Part shown: piece by piece, positions 25,271 to 34,645 of the stretch
Position numbering within the stretch: the first letter of the stretch is position 1
Layout of the letters: each line of letters starts with the position of its first letter
Assembly (NCBI RefSeq): GCF_016863495.1
Contig: NZ_BOOZ01000027.1
Span: 58,097 to 122,096, forward strand
Length of the DNA: 64,000 nt
Reading direction: 5' to 3'
Origin: Micromonospora andamanensis
GTDB lineage: Bacteria; Actinomycetota; Actinomycetes; Mycobacteriales; Micromonosporaceae
Notes under the pieces: model-generated
The model's database searches: none
What the model was told of the DNA's origin: nothing
Seen by the model: only the letters and a program-made list of their open reading frames with translations
Translations under genes and position numbers: made by a program

Positions 25271-25789
25271 GCGCGCACGCCGCCCGGCCCTCTCCGTCGC
25301 CACCGCGGTGGCGAGGCCGGCCAGGTCGTGGCCCAGGTCGGGTGACTCCGGGTCGGCCAGCGCGGCCAACCAGAGCCGCCGCCGGCCGGTCCGGTAGGAC
25401 ATGATCGAGCTGTACGTGCCGGTGAACCTGCGCCGGGGCAGCGGTAGGTGTCGCAGCCCCGGCGCGGCGGTGCTGGAACTGACAAGCAGGTCGAACGGCC
25501 GTCCGGTCGGGCGGTGGATGCGTACCGCCAGGCCCAGCACGTCGGGCCAGCCACCCGGGGTGGGGCTTCCCTTGGAGAATCTGATCGTGGCCGGGTAACG
25601 GCCCGGCCGATCGACCAGCCGGACACCCGTCGGCGGGCCGGACGTACCCCTGACGAGCACCTCACCGGTGAAGGACCGCCCGGCCGGGTGCAGCAGCCGG
25701 GTTCCTCGCAGCCGGGCCAGCGCCCGGGCCGCTCGTTCGGCTGTGACTGCGGGCTGCGGCCAGGGGATCGTCGGCATGCCTTTCCGCAT
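25106..25789 (-). CDS. Catalase-fold-like protein, C-terminus probably altered
   Basis: A protein of about 227 residues. The segment RPGRYPATIRFSKGSPTPGG followed by WPDVLGLAVRIHRPTG and PFDLLVSSS resembles the heme-binding barrel of catalase-related proteins (RFS, D-x-x-G-x-A-x-R, DLLV). After about residue 165 (GLATAVATERAGRRARS) the similarity stops. The frame then reads through the sense strand of the small gene at 25055-25270, so the natural C-terminus may have been lost. ATG 25789 or 25777 is the start; an in-frame ATG at 25921 overlaps the M16 gene. Whether it binds heme is unknown. Confidence 0.45.
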   Translation of the reverse strand: MRKGMPTIPWPQPAVTAERAARALARLRGTRLLHPAGRSFTGEVLVRGTSGPPTGVRLVDRPGRYPATIRFSKGSPTPGGWPDVLGLAVRIHRPTGRPFDLLVSSSTAAPGLRHLPLPRRRFTGTYSSIMSYRTGRRRLWLAALADPESPDLGHDLAGLATAVATERAGRRARSVRRLDGVDGLIRGTPLQHGVGGGVLIGLPGVGLGEDRVGLGPRVITAHGRLLR

Positions 25790-25919
25790 ACCCAGGGCCG
25801 TACCGTCGATGCCAGCCCGCCGGCTGGTGCGTTGTCGCAGGCGGCCGGGGCGTCGGTGCGGCACGCCGGTGGGGCGTCCCGGGGCCTGCCGGGACGAAAG
25901 ATCGGATAGCGTCGGTGCC

Positions 25920-27212
25920 ATGCCCGACAGCGGTTACCCCTGGCCGATCTCGACGACCCGACTGGACAACGGCCTACGCGTGGTGGTCAGCGAGGACCGC
26001 ACCGCCCCGGCGGTCGCGGTCAACCTCTGGTACGACGTGGGTTCCCGGCACGAGCCGACCGGCCAGACGGGCTTCGCCCATCTCTTCGAGCACCTGATGT
26101 TCGAGGGCTCGACGCATGTCGCGAAGACCGAGCACATGAAGCTGGTCCAGGGCGCCGGCGGCTCGCTCAACGCCACCACGAACCCGGACCGCACCAACTA
26201 CTTCGAGACGGTCCCGGCGGAGCACCTCGAACTGGCGCTCTGGCTGGAGGCCGACCGGATGGGCGGGCTGGTGCCGGCGCTGACCCAGGAGACGCTGGAC
26301 AACCAGCGGGACGTGGTCAAGAACGAGCGGCGGCAACGCTACGAGAACGTCCGCTACGGCGACGCCTGGTTGCGGCTGCTGCCGCTGCTCTATCCGCCGG
26401 GCCACCCGTACCATCACGCCACCATCGGGTCGATGGCCGACCTGAACGCCGCTGACCTGGCCACCTTCCAGGCGTTCCACCAGACCTACTACGCACCGAA
26501 CAACGCCGTGCTCACGGTGGTCGGCGACACCACAGTGGACGAGGTCGTCACACTGGCCGAGAAGTACTTCGGCGGCATTCCGCCCCGGCCGGAGATCCCG
26601 CCGGCCCCCGACGGCCGCGTCGTGCCGGCCACCGGAGTGCCCGTCGAGGAGACGGTGGTCACCGACGTTCCGGCGCCCCGCGTCTACGTCGCGCACCGCA
26701 CCCACCCGTTCGGCAGCCCCGGATACGACGTGGTGACAGTGCTGGCCACCGTGCTCGGCAGCGGTCGGGGCAGCCGGCTCTACCAGCGGCTCGCCGATGG
26801 TGAACGGATCGCCCAACCCGATCTGGTCGGGGCGTACGGGGTGGATCTCGCGCACGCCCCGGCACCGCTCATCGCCACCGCGACCGCCCGACCGGGCGTG
26901 AGCGGTGAGCGGCTGGCCGCCGGCCTCGCCGAGGTGGTCGACGAACTGGCGACAGTGCCGGTCACCGCCGCCGAACTGGACCGGGCGAAGGCGTTGCTGA
27001 CCACCGCCTGGTGGCGGCAGATGTCCACGGTGGACGGCCGGGCGGACGCGTTGAGCCGGTACGCCACCCAGTTCGGTGACCCGGCCACACTCGCCGAGCG
27101 GCTACCGGCCTGGCTCGCGGTGACCGCCGAGCAGATCGCCGAGGTGGCGGCCGACACCCTCGCCGCCGACAACCGGGCGACCCTGACCTACCTCCCCGAG
27201 GAGAACCAGTGA
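25920..27212 (+). CDS. M16 family zinc peptidase, catalytic subunit
   Basis: A 430-residue insulinase-family peptidase with the inverted zinc motif HLFEHLMFEGS (His-x-x-Glu-His, about residue 56) and a downstream Glu in the NERRQRYENVRYGD helix. The C-terminal M16 half-domain is present (ERLAAGLAEVVDELATVPV). It begins at ATG 25920 just after a minus-strand gene. Its stop overlaps the next gene's GTG by 4 bp, so the active and inactive subunits are coupled and probably form a heterodimer. Confidence 0.93.
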   Translation: MPDSGYPWPISTTRLDNGLRVVVSEDRTAPAVAVNLWYDVGSRHEPTGQTGFAHLFEHLMFEGSTHVAKTEHMKLVQGAGGSLNATTNPDRTNYFETVPAEHLELALWLEADRMGGLVPALTQETLDNQRDVVKNERRQRYENVRYGDAWLRLLPLLYPPGHPYHHATIGSMADLNAADLATFQAFHQTYYAPNNAVLTVVGDTTVDEVVTLAEKYFGGIPPRPEIPPAPDGRVVPATGVPVEETVVTDVPAPRVYVAHRTHPFGSPGYDVVTVLATVLGSGRGSRLYQRLADGERIAQPDLVGAYGVDLAHAPAPLIATATARPGVSGERLAAGLAEVVDELATVPVTAAELDRAKALLTTAWWRQMSTVDGRADALSRYATQFGDPATLAERLPAWLAVTAEQIAEVAADTLAADNRATLTYLPEENQ

Positions 27213-28588
27213 GTGCGAGCAGTGAGCGGCCCTCAGTGACCCTGATCGCTGACCGCCCCGGCCCGGGTGCCGCCCGTCCGTACCGTTTTCCGCAGGTGGT
27301 CCGCCGGTCCGTCGCTGGCGGCGAGGTCGTCGCCGCGCACCTGCCGGGGCAGAACCTCGCCGTGGCGATGCTGCTGCTGGACGCGGGGGCCGGTCGTGAA
27401 CCGGTGGGCCGCGAAGGGCTCGGCGGGGTACTGGCCAAGGCGTTGGAGGAGGGCACCACCCAGCGCGACGCCACCGCGTACGCCCTGGCCATCGAGGCGC
27501 TCGGCACCGAGCTGGTGACCGGGCTGGACTGGGACACCTTCCAGGCGAGCGTGCAGGTGCCGGTGGGCCGGCTGGGCGCGGCTGTGGAACTGCTCGCCGA
27601 GGCGGTGCGGACCCCGAGGCTGGACCCGGACGACGTGCGGCGGGTCCGCGACGACGAGGTGACCGCGCTGCGGATGGACTGGGCCAACCCGGGGCCACGG
27701 GCCGACGCGGCGTTGCGCGCCGACCTGTTCGGTGCCGGCAACCGCTGGGGCCGTCCGATGTACGGCGACCCCGACTCGGTGGCCGGACTGGACGTGGAGG
27801 ACGTCACAGTCTTCCACTCGGAGTGGTTCATCCGGCCGGGCACCCTTGTCGTCGCCGGTGACCTGGACCGGCTCGACCTGGACGCCCTCGCCGCCACGGC
27901 GTTCGCCGGCACCGGCGGCGGGCCGGTGGACCGGGGCGCGCCGATCGACGTGCCGGTGCGTGCCGGGCGGCGGATCATCCTCGTCGACAGGCCCGGATCG
28001 GTGCAGTCCACGTTGCGGCTCGGTCATCCCGGACCGCACCGGGCGCACCCGGACCACGTGCCGATCGCGCTCGCCGGCACGGTGCTCGGCGGGGCGTTCA
28101 CGTCCCGGCTCAACCACCTCATCCGGGAGGTGCGCGGTTACACGTACGGCATCCGGGGCGACTTCGGCTCGTCCCGTCGGTTCGGTCGGTTCGCGGTCAG
28201 CTCCGGCGTGCAGACCGCCGTCACCGCACCGGCGCTCGTCGAGGCGGTCGGGGAGATCGCGCGTACCCAGGCCGGTGGGGTGACCGAGGACGAGTTGGCG
28301 GTGGCCCGGTCCTGGCGGGCGGGCCAGCTCTCGGTCGAGTTGCAGAGTCCACGGGCGATCGCCGGAGCGCTCAGCACGCTCGTGGTGCACGACCTGCCGG
28401 ACGACTACCACGCCCGGCTGCGGGAGGAACTGCTGGCCGCCGAGGTGGCCCAGGTCTCGGCGGCCGCCGAGACGCACCTGCGCCCGGAGTCGCTGACCCT
28501 GGTGGTGGAGGGCGACGCCGCGGTGATCAGGGACGAACTGGTGGCCACCGGTCTCGGTGAGCTGGTCGACCACCCGCCGGCGGGTTGA
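27209..28588 (+). CDS. M16 family protein lacking the zinc motif, partner subunit
   Basis: A 459-residue M16-fold protein. At the position of the HxxEH motif it reads GLGGVLAKALEEGT, so no zinc-ligand histidines remain. The C-terminal part keeps the substrate-gripping region (FTSRLNHLIREVRGYTYGI, about 295-313), with the Arg-Tyr pair typical of the non-catalytic half. This matches the two-gene M16 arrangement where one chain is catalytic and the other completes the chamber. GTG 27209 overlaps the preceding stop (GTGA). Confidence 0.9.
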   Translation: MSASSERPSVTLIADRPGPGAARPYRFPQVVRRSVAGGEVVAAHLPGQNLAVAMLLLDAGAGREPVGREGLGGVLAKALEEGTTQRDATAYALAIEALGTELVTGLDWDTFQASVQVPVGRLGAAVELLAEAVRTPRLDPDDVRRVRDDEVTALRMDWANPGPRADAALRADLFGAGNRWGRPMYGDPDSVAGLDVEDVTVFHSEWFIRPGTLVVAGDLDRLDLDALAATAFAGTGGGPVDRGAPIDVPVRAGRRIILVDRPGSVQSTLRLGHPGPHRAHPDHVPIALAGTVLGGAFTSRLNHLIREVRGYTYGIRGDFGSSRRFGRFAVSSGVQTAVTAPALVEAVGEIARTQAGGVTEDELAVARSWRAGQLSVELQSPRAIAGALSTLVVHDLPDDYHARLREELLAAEVAQVSAAAETHLRPESLTLVVEGDAAVIRDELVATGLGELVDHPPAG

Positions 28589-28808
28589 TCGACAAGCCCA
28601 CCGGCCGGGACTGTGACGTCGGTCGCGGCGTCGGCGGTCCGGGCTGAGATGCTGCGGTCGGCAGTGGTGGTGCGGCGCTGTTCTTCCGGCGGAACCGGCC
28701 GGCGAGGGGCGACTGTCCCGGCCCGGACCAGCTACGCCCTGCCGCTGGAATCTCCGACGGTGGGAAAGCGTTCCCGGTCCGGGCTGCGGGCTGGGTAGCC
28801 TCGCGGGC

Positions 28809-29831
28809 ATGAGGATCGGCATTGTGGGAGCCACCGGCCAGGTCGGTGGCGTGATGCGGCAGGTGCTGGCGGAGCGGAACTTCCCGGCGGAGCAGGTGCG
28901 GCTGTTCGCCTCGGCGCGCTCGGCCGGGCGTGCGCTCCCGTGGCGCGGCGAGGCGATCACGGTCGAGGACGCGGCCAGCGCGGACTACAGCGGGCTGGAC
29001 ATCGTGCTCTTCTCGGCCGGCAAGGGTTCGGCGAAGGAGCTGGCGCCGCGGGTGGCCGCCGCGGGTGCGGTCGTCATCGACAACTCCTCGGCGTTCCGGA
29101 TGGACCCCCAGGTGCCGTTGGTCGTCGCCGAGGTCAACCCGCACGCCGCCGCAGCCCGACCCAGGGGCATCATCGCCAACCCGAACTGCACCACGATGGC
29201 CGCGATGCCGGTGCTGCGTCCGCTGCACGCCGAGGCGGAACTGGTCGCCCTGGTGGTCTCCACCTACCAGGCGGTGTCCGGTGCCGGCCTGGCCGGCGTC
29301 GCCGAGCTGGACGAGCAGGTCCGCAAGGTCGCCGAGACCGCCACCGGGCTCACCTTCGACGGTGCCGCAGTGGACTTCCCCGCCCCCCGGTCGTTCGCCC
29401 AGCCGATCGCCTTCAACGTGCTCCCGCTCGCCGGCTCGATCGTCGATGACGGGTCGGCGGAGACCGACGAGGAGCAGAAGCTCCGGAACGAGAGCCGCAA
29501 GATCCTCGAGATTCCCGACCTGAAGGTCTCCGGCACCTGCGTACGGGTACCGGTCTTCACAGGTCACTCACTCCAGATCAACGCCCGGTTCGCCCGGCCG
29601 ATCAGTCCGCAGCGGGCGTACGAACTGCTCGCTGGCGCGCCCGGGGTGGCGCTGGCGGACGTGCCGACCCCGTTGCGGGCGGCCGGTCAGGATCCGACGT
29701 TCGTCGGCCGGATCCGCGCCGACGAGACGGTCGAGCACGGCCTGGCGCTGTTCTGCTCCAACGACAACCTGCGCAAGGGCGCGGCGCTCAACGCCGTGCA
29801 ACTCGCCGAACTGGTCGCCGCCGAGGGCTGA
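28809..29831 (+). CDS. asd: Aspartate-semialdehyde dehydrogenase
   Basis: The 340-residue enzyme reduces aspartyl phosphate to aspartate semialdehyde, the branch point to lysine/DAP, threonine and methionine. It has the N-terminal NADP motif GIVGATGQVGG, the catalytic Cys in IIANPNCTTMAAMPVL (Cys about 126), the substrate segment VSTYQAVSGAG, and the second active-site region with His in FTGHSLQINA (about 253). Length is normal. It is monocistronic here, with a 220-bp upstream gap and no linked lysC. Confidence 0.96.
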   Translation: MRIGIVGATGQVGGVMRQVLAERNFPAEQVRLFASARSAGRALPWRGEAITVEDAASADYSGLDIVLFSAGKGSAKELAPRVAAAGAVVIDNSSAFRMDPQVPLVVAEVNPHAAAARPRGIIANPNCTTMAAMPVLRPLHAEAELVALVVSTYQAVSGAGLAGVAELDEQVRKVAETATGLTFDGAAVDFPAPRSFAQPIAFNVLPLAGSIVDDGSAETDEEQKLRNESRKILEIPDLKVSGTCVRVPVFTGHSLQINARFARPISPQRAYELLAGAPGVALADVPTPLRAAGQDPTFVGRIRADETVEHGLALFCSNDNLRKGAALNAVQLAELVAAEG

Positions 29832-29935
29832 ACCGCCGGGGGCCGAACCGCCGTCCGCGTGGCCACCTGTCACGTTACTGGCGGCGGCGGTCGGGTAGAC
29901 CCGTGGTTGCCCGACACCGGAGAGGGAGGCGCGCC

Positions 29936-30352
29936 ATGACAACTGTCGGAGAGTTCATGACGACCCGGTTGGTGACCATGGACGGCAACGCCACGCTCGT
30001 CGCGGCGGCCCAGGAGATGCGTGACTCGGCCATCGGCGACGTGGTGGTGACCCACGGGGACAACGTGGTCGGCATCGTCACGGACCGGGACATCACGGTC
30101 CGCGGCGTGGCGGAGAGCATGGACCCGGACACCACCCGGCTGAACCAGATCACCACCAAGGACGTGGTGACTGTGAGCCAGTACGACGACGCCGTCGCCG
30201 CCGCCGACCTGATGCGCACGTACGCCGTGCGACGGTTGCCCGTGGTGGAGGACGGCCGGTTGATCGGCCTGGTGTCCATGGGTGACCTGGCGGTCGAGCG
30301 GGAGCCCCAGTCGGTGCTCGCCGACATCAGCGCCGACGACCCCAACAACTGA
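29936..30352 (+). CDS. Tandem CBS-domain protein
   Basis: A 138-residue stand-alone protein with two CBS domains: VGEFMTTRLVTMDGNATLVA (CBS1, from about residue 4) and TKDVVTVSQYDDAVAAADLM (CBS2, from about 72), each ending in an Asp-rich nucleotide-binding strand (GIVTDRDITVRG and GLVSMGDLAVER). Such pairs bind adenine nucleotides; actinobacteria carry many as stress-induced sensors. GAGGGAGG precedes ATG 29936, and a hairpin follows the stop, so it is a single-gene unit. Confidence 0.9.
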   Translation: MTTVGEFMTTRLVTMDGNATLVAAAQEMRDSAIGDVVVTHGDNVVGIVTDRDITVRGVAESMDPDTTRLNQITTKDVVTVSQYDDAVAAADLMRTYAVRRLPVVEDGRLIGLVSMGDLAVEREPQSVLADISADDPNN

Positions 30353-30366
30353 GCGATCCGCCGACC

Positions 30367-30400
30367 GAAGCCGGTTCCCGAGCCGTCGGGAGCCGGCTTC
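30367..30400 (+). terminator. Hairpin after CBS-domain gene
   Basis: A 15-bp stem (30367-30381 with 30386-30400) with one G-T position and a GCCG loop, 14 bp after the CBS stop. Probable terminator. Confidence 0.7.
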
Positions 30401-30534
30401 GTGCCGCGCGCGGCACGCCCGTACCCGCCTGGCTCAGGTCACGGCCAGCCAGCTCACCCCATGCGGGTGAGGTTGAGCCACCGGGCGTCGGGGACCCCTC
30501 CTGCGGGACATCGAGCGACCGGGAGGAGGGCCCG

Positions 30535-30903
30535 ATGGCGGACGCGATCACGCGATTTTTCGAGGACCTCGACCAACAGGGGTACGAGCCCCTGCTGGCG
30601 AAGATCTCCGGAGCCCTGCGCTTCGACCTGCACGAGGGGCCGCAGACCACGCACTGGCTGGTGCGGATCGACCGGGGGAGCATCCAGGTCAGCCGGGAGG
30701 ACATGGAGGCGGACACGGTGGTCGGCACCAGCCCCGCGCTCTTCGAGGAACTTGTCACCGGCCGGGAGAACGGGCTGGCGGCGCTGCTGCGAGGGGACAT
30801 GACGGTCACCGGTGACGCCCGTCTGGTGGTGCAGGTGGACCGGATCTTCCCCGGGTCGCCGTACGCCCGGGGACCGCAGCGCTACCGGAAGGGGGTGCAG
30901 TGA
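30535..30903 (+). CDS. SCP2 sterol-binding-domain protein
   Basis: A 122-residue single SCP2-like domain: an N-terminal helix (DAITRFFEDLDQQGYEPLLA), then FDLHEGPQTTHWLVRIDRGS and the characteristic ADTVVGTSPALFEELVTG, followed by the conserved helix LLRGDMTVTGDARLVVQ. SCP2 domains bind lipids or other hydrophobic ligands. Its TGA shares its A with the ATG of the debranching enzyme, so the two proteins are made together. The reason for this pairing is not known. Confidence 0.88.
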   Translation: MADAITRFFEDLDQQGYEPLLAKISGALRFDLHEGPQTTHWLVRIDRGSIQVSREDMEADTVVGTSPALFEELVTGRENGLAALLRGDMTVTGDARLVVQVDRIFPGSPYARGPQRYRKGVQ

Positions 30904-32963
30904 TGGCGCCCAGCCACACCGTACGGATCCTCGACGGCAACAACTTCGTGGTCTGTGAGGCCACCGGGGACATCGAGGCGACCCCCACCGAACCGACCGG
31001 GCTGTTCTCCATCGACACCCGTTTTCTCTCCAAGTGGGTGCTGACGGTCAACGGCGAGCGACTGAACGCCCTCTCCTACGACGACCTCCAGTACTACGAG
31101 TCGCGCTTCTTCCTGGTACCCGGGCTGGCCACCCACTACGTCGACGCGAAACTGTCGATCATCCGGGAGCGGGCGGTCGGTGGGAGCTTCCGGGAGCACA
31201 TCACCATCCTCAACCACGACGAGAAGGCGGTCGACCTGGACATCCGGATGGACGCCGGATGCGACTTCGCCGACCTGTTCGAGGTCAAGGACGAGATCCT
31301 CAACAAGAAGGGTGAGATCTACGCCGAGGCCGAACCGGACCGGCTGCGCCTGGGTTACCGGCGCGGCAACTTCAAGCGCGAGACGATCATTTCGTCCTCC
31401 GTGCCGGCCCGGTACGACCGTAACGGCTTCGCGTACTCCATCCACCTGGAACCGAACGAACAGTGGGACACGGACATCGACGTGCAGACTCTGGCAGTCG
31501 GCCCGGGCGGCCGGGACCTGCGGTTCGGGTTGCAGGTGCACGGCACCGAGCGGCTCGCCCTGCAGCACGACTTGGAGGAGTGGATCGCGAAGGCGCCGAA
31601 GGTGAACAGCGAGCACGACAAGGTGGCCGCGACGTACCGCAAGTGCATTGTCGACCTGGCGGCGTTGCGCTTCTCGCCGCTCTCGCTGGGGGGCCAGACC
31701 CTTCCTGCCGCCGGTCTGCCGTGGTTCATGACCATGTTCGGCCGGGACAGCATCCTGACCTGTCTGCAGACGCTTCCGTTCACGCCGGAGCTGAGCGCGA
31801 CCACACTGCGGGTCCTGGCCTCGTTGCAGGGCACCCGGTTCGACGACTTCCGGGAGGAGGACCCTGGCCGGATCCTGCACGAGATGCGGTACGGCGAGAG
31901 CGCCGCGTTCGAGGAGCAGCCGCACTCGCCGTACTACGGATCGGTCGACGCCACGCCGCTGTTCGTGGTGCTGCTCGACGAGTACGAGCAGTGGAGCGGT
32001 GACGCCGCGCTGGTCAAGGAGTTGGAGCAGGAGTGCCGCCGGGCCTTCAAGTGGATCGACGACTACGCCGACCTGGTCGGCAACGGCTACATCTGGTACG
32101 AGCGGCGGAACACCGACACCGGCCTGGAGAACCAGTGCTGGAAGGACTCCTGGGACTCCATCTCCTACCGTGACGGCACCCTGCCGCCGTTCCCCCGGGC
32201 CACCTGTGAAGTGCAGGGGTACGCGTACGACGCGAAGATGCGCGGGGCCCGACTGGCCCGCGAGTTCTGGGACGACCCGGCGTACGCCGAGCAACTGGAG
32301 CGGGAGGCGGCGGCCCTCAAGGAACGGTTCAACCGGGACTGGTGGGTGGAGGACGGCGGTTACTACGCGCTCGCGCTGGATCCGGACGGACGACAGTGCG
32401 ACGTGCTCAGCTCCAACATCGGTCACCTGCTCTGGAGCGGGATCGTCGACGACGACCGGGCCGAGCAGATCGCCAACCATCTGGTCGGGCCGCGACTGTT
32501 CACCGGCTGGGGAGTGCGGACCCTCGCCGAGGGCGAGGTGCGGTACAACCCCATCGGCTACCACAACGGCACCGTCTGGCCGTTCGACACCTCGTTCTGC
32601 GCCTGGGGTCTGCGCCGGTACGGCTTCCCGGAGGAGGCCGCCACGATCGCCAGCGGCATCCTGGACGCCGCCCGGTACTTCGACGGACGGTTGCCGGAGG
32701 CGTTCGGCGGCTATCCGCGTGAGCAGACGAAGTTCCCGGTGGAGTATCCGACGGCGTGCAGCCCACAGGCATGGTCGACGGGGGCGCCGCTGCTGCTGCT
32801 GCGTACCATGCTCGGCCTGGAACCACACGAGGGGCATCTGGCGGTCGAGCCGCGTCTGCCCATCGGCATGGGCCGGATCGAGGTGCTGGACATCCCGGGC
32901 CGCTGGGGGCGGGTGGACGCCTTCGCGCGCGGCCGGCTCGACCTGCACTCGCTCGCCGGCTGA
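30903..32963 (+). CDS. Amylo-alpha-1,6-glucosidase / glycogen debranching-type enzyme
   Basis: A 686-residue cytoplasmic protein. The N-terminal GDE domain starts with PTGLFSIDTRFLSKWVLTVN and carries the beta-sandwich to about residue 210. The C-terminal (alpha/alpha)6 catalytic barrel holds FMTMFGRDSILTCLQTLPF (about 277, acid Asp in GRDS), WYERRNTDTGLENQCWKDSWDS and GYHNGTVWPFD (about 556). This resembles archaeal-type glycogen debranching enzymes and trehalose/glucosylglycerate-related hydrolases, so the precise substrate is uncertain. Translationally coupled to the SCP2 gene. Confidence 0.88.
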   Translation: MAPSHTVRILDGNNFVVCEATGDIEATPTEPTGLFSIDTRFLSKWVLTVNGERLNALSYDDLQYYESRFFLVPGLATHYVDAKLSIIRERAVGGSFREHITILNHDEKAVDLDIRMDAGCDFADLFEVKDEILNKKGEIYAEAEPDRLRLGYRRGNFKRETIISSSVPARYDRNGFAYSIHLEPNEQWDTDIDVQTLAVGPGGRDLRFGLQVHGTERLALQHDLEEWIAKAPKVNSEHDKVAATYRKCIVDLAALRFSPLSLGGQTLPAAGLPWFMTMFGRDSILTCLQTLPFTPELSATTLRVLASLQGTRFDDFREEDPGRILHEMRYGESAAFEEQPHSPYYGSVDATPLFVVLLDEYEQWSGDAALVKELEQECRRAFKWIDDYADLVGNGYIWYERRNTDTGLENQCWKDSWDSISYRDGTLPPFPRATCEVQGYAYDAKMRGARLAREFWDDPAYAEQLEREAAALKERFNRDWWVEDGGYYALALDPDGRQCDVLSSNIGHLLWSGIVDDDRAEQIANHLVGPRLFTGWGVRTLAEGEVRYNPIGYHNGTVWPFDTSFCAWGLRRYGFPEEAATIASGILDAARYFDGRLPEAFGGYPREQTKFPVEYPTACSPQAWSTGAPLLLLRTMLGLEPHEGHLAVEPRLPIGMGRIEVLDIPGRWGRVDAFARGRLDLHSLAG

Positions 32964-33075
32964 TCGACGGCGGCCGGGTTGCCCGAGCGGACGACGGGTG
33001 ACCCGGCGGAGCCCCGAAGATCGCGGCTACCACCGTCCCTACCGGTGCGTAACCTACTCGGGGTAAAGTTCCGGA

Positions 33076-33825
33076 ATGCCGGAACTCGTGTACCCGCCCG
33101 TGATCGCCGCCGCCAAGACGATGTTCCGGGTCCTCGACCTGAAGCTCACCGTCGAGGGTGACCACCACGTTCCCCGCACCGGCGGAGCGGTGCTGGCCAG
33201 CAACCACGTCAGCTACCTGGACTTCATCTTCTGCGGCCTGGGCGCGCTCGAGTCCCGGCGACTCGTCCGGTTCATGGCCAAGGACTCGGTGTTCCGGCAC
33301 CGGGTGTCGGGACCGCTGATGCGCGGCATGCGGCATATCCCGGTGGACCGGCGTGCCGGCGCCGACTCGTACGCCGCGGCGGTCGCCGCGCTGCGGTCGG
33401 GCGAGGTGGTCGGCGTGTTCCCCGAGGCGACGATCAGCCGCTCCTTCACCGTCAAGGATCTCAAGAGCGGGGCCACCCGGATGGCCCGTGAGGCGGAGGT
33501 GCCGGTGCTGCCGGTGGCGCTCTGGGGCACCCAGCGGCTGTGGACGAAGGGGCGTGCGCGCACGCTCACCCGCCGGCACACGCCGATCACCATCCTGGTC
33601 GGCGAGCCGATGGAGTCCACCGCGTATCCGGACCCCACAGCGATGACCGAGGACCTGCGTACCCGCCTGACCGCGCTCGTCGACCGGGCCCAGCGGGAGT
33701 ACCCGGACCAGCCCGCCACGCCCGAGGACAGGTGGTGGCTGCCGGCGCACCTCGGTGGCGGTGCGCCGACGCCGCAGGAGGCGCTCGTGCTCGACGCCGA
33801 CGACAGGCGCTCCGCGACGTCCTGA
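33076..33825 (+). CDS. 1-acylglycerol-3-phosphate O-acyltransferase family (PlsC-like)
   Basis: A 249-residue membrane-associated acyltransferase with the HX4D motif in SNHVSYLDF (about residue 46) and the acceptor-binding FPEATIS motif (about 121, matching FPEGTR). PVALWGTQRLW follows. It probably transfers acyl chains to lysophosphatidic acid or another lipid acceptor. ATG 33076 follows a weak purine-rich site. The C-terminal tail beyond residue 220 is Pro/Ala-rich and not part of the domain. Confidence 0.88.
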   Translation: MPELVYPPVIAAAKTMFRVLDLKLTVEGDHHVPRTGGAVLASNHVSYLDFIFCGLGALESRRLVRFMAKDSVFRHRVSGPLMRGMRHIPVDRRAGADSYAAAVAALRSGEVVGVFPEATISRSFTVKDLKSGATRMAREAEVPVLPVALWGTQRLWTKGRARTLTRRHTPITILVGEPMESTAYPDPTAMTEDLRTRLTALVDRAQREYPDQPATPEDRWWLPAHLGGGAPTPQEALVLDADDRRSATS

Positions 33826-33873
33826 CCAACCGACGTGACAGCGCTCGACCGGCCCGGCGGGTGACGCGGTGGC

Positions 33874-34572
33874 CTATCGCTGTCCGGACGCCGCGTCGTA
33901 CGGCTGCGCGTCGGTGTGCCTCGGCCGGTAGTAGTCGTCCCGGGAGTGGAACTCCACGGGCAGGGCGCCGGGCAGCAGCACCCGCCCGGTGCTGACGCGT
34001 GACGCGGTCCGCGCCAGGCGGGCAAGCGCGTCCCGCTCCGGCGGAGACAGGTCCACCAACTCCGGCCGGACCAGCCGGAACGTGGCGATCGCGTGGCGGA
34101 GCTGCCGGGCGAGTTCGCCGATCCGGTCCGCCGGACCGGTCAGGGCGAGCGCCGGCTGTCGGATCGTACGCAACGCGTCGCAGATCACCAGCAAGGTCGT
34201 CGAGTTGCCGTCGGCAGGCAGCAGCTCCAGCCGGGACGGCCACTGCCAGCGGATCTGCCCGCTGACCAGCCCCGGCAGTCGGGCCGACGCACGGGGGCCA
34301 GGCCCCACGACTGCGAGCTGCGTGCCGCCGCCCACATACGTCAGGCGGTGGTCGGTGACGGTGACGGCGACCGGGGCGGGCAGCGCCCAGGCGCGGTAGG
34401 CGTCGCTGGGACCGAGCAGGTATCCGGCAACGTCCACCCGGTGGCGATCGAGCACCTGCTCGCCGGACTCCGGCACCAGCTCGTGCCGCCGGTCCAGCAC
34501 CGGGCCGGTGCCGTCGCCCACCGCGTCGAACCGGTGCGGTGCGATGAAGAACGGGGAGACGTCATCGGGCAT
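33874..34572 (-). CDS. Conserved hypothetical protein
   Basis: A protein of about 232 residues without membrane helices. It has two beta-rich modules (YLLGPSDAYRAWALPAPVAV and VTVTDHRLTYVGGGTQLAVV) and a helical segment ELARQLRHAIATFRLVRPEL near residue 165. It has the look of the phage-shock/TerB-like or PH-like actinobacterial proteins, but I recognise no family. ATG 34572, with GGAGG upstream, is preferred over 34599. It ends the run of the two-component genes on the same strand, about 75 bp after the response regulator. Confidence 0.6.
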   Translation of the reverse strand: MPDDVSPFFIAPHRFDAVGDGTGPVLDRRHELVPESGEQVLDRHRVDVAGYLLGPSDAYRAWALPAPVAVTVTDHRLTYVGGGTQLAVVGPGPRASARLPGLVSGQIRWQWPSRLELLPADGNSTTLLVICDALRTIRQPALALTGPADRIGELARQLRHAIATFRLVRPELVDLSPPERDALARLARTASRVSTGRVLLPGALPVEFHSRDDYYRPRHTDAQPYDAASGQR

Positions 34573-34645
34573 CGTCGGAACCTCCGGTGCGGACGGCATC
34601 TACCCCCGAGCCTCGCCCAGGCGGCCACCGCTGTCATGACGCCCG

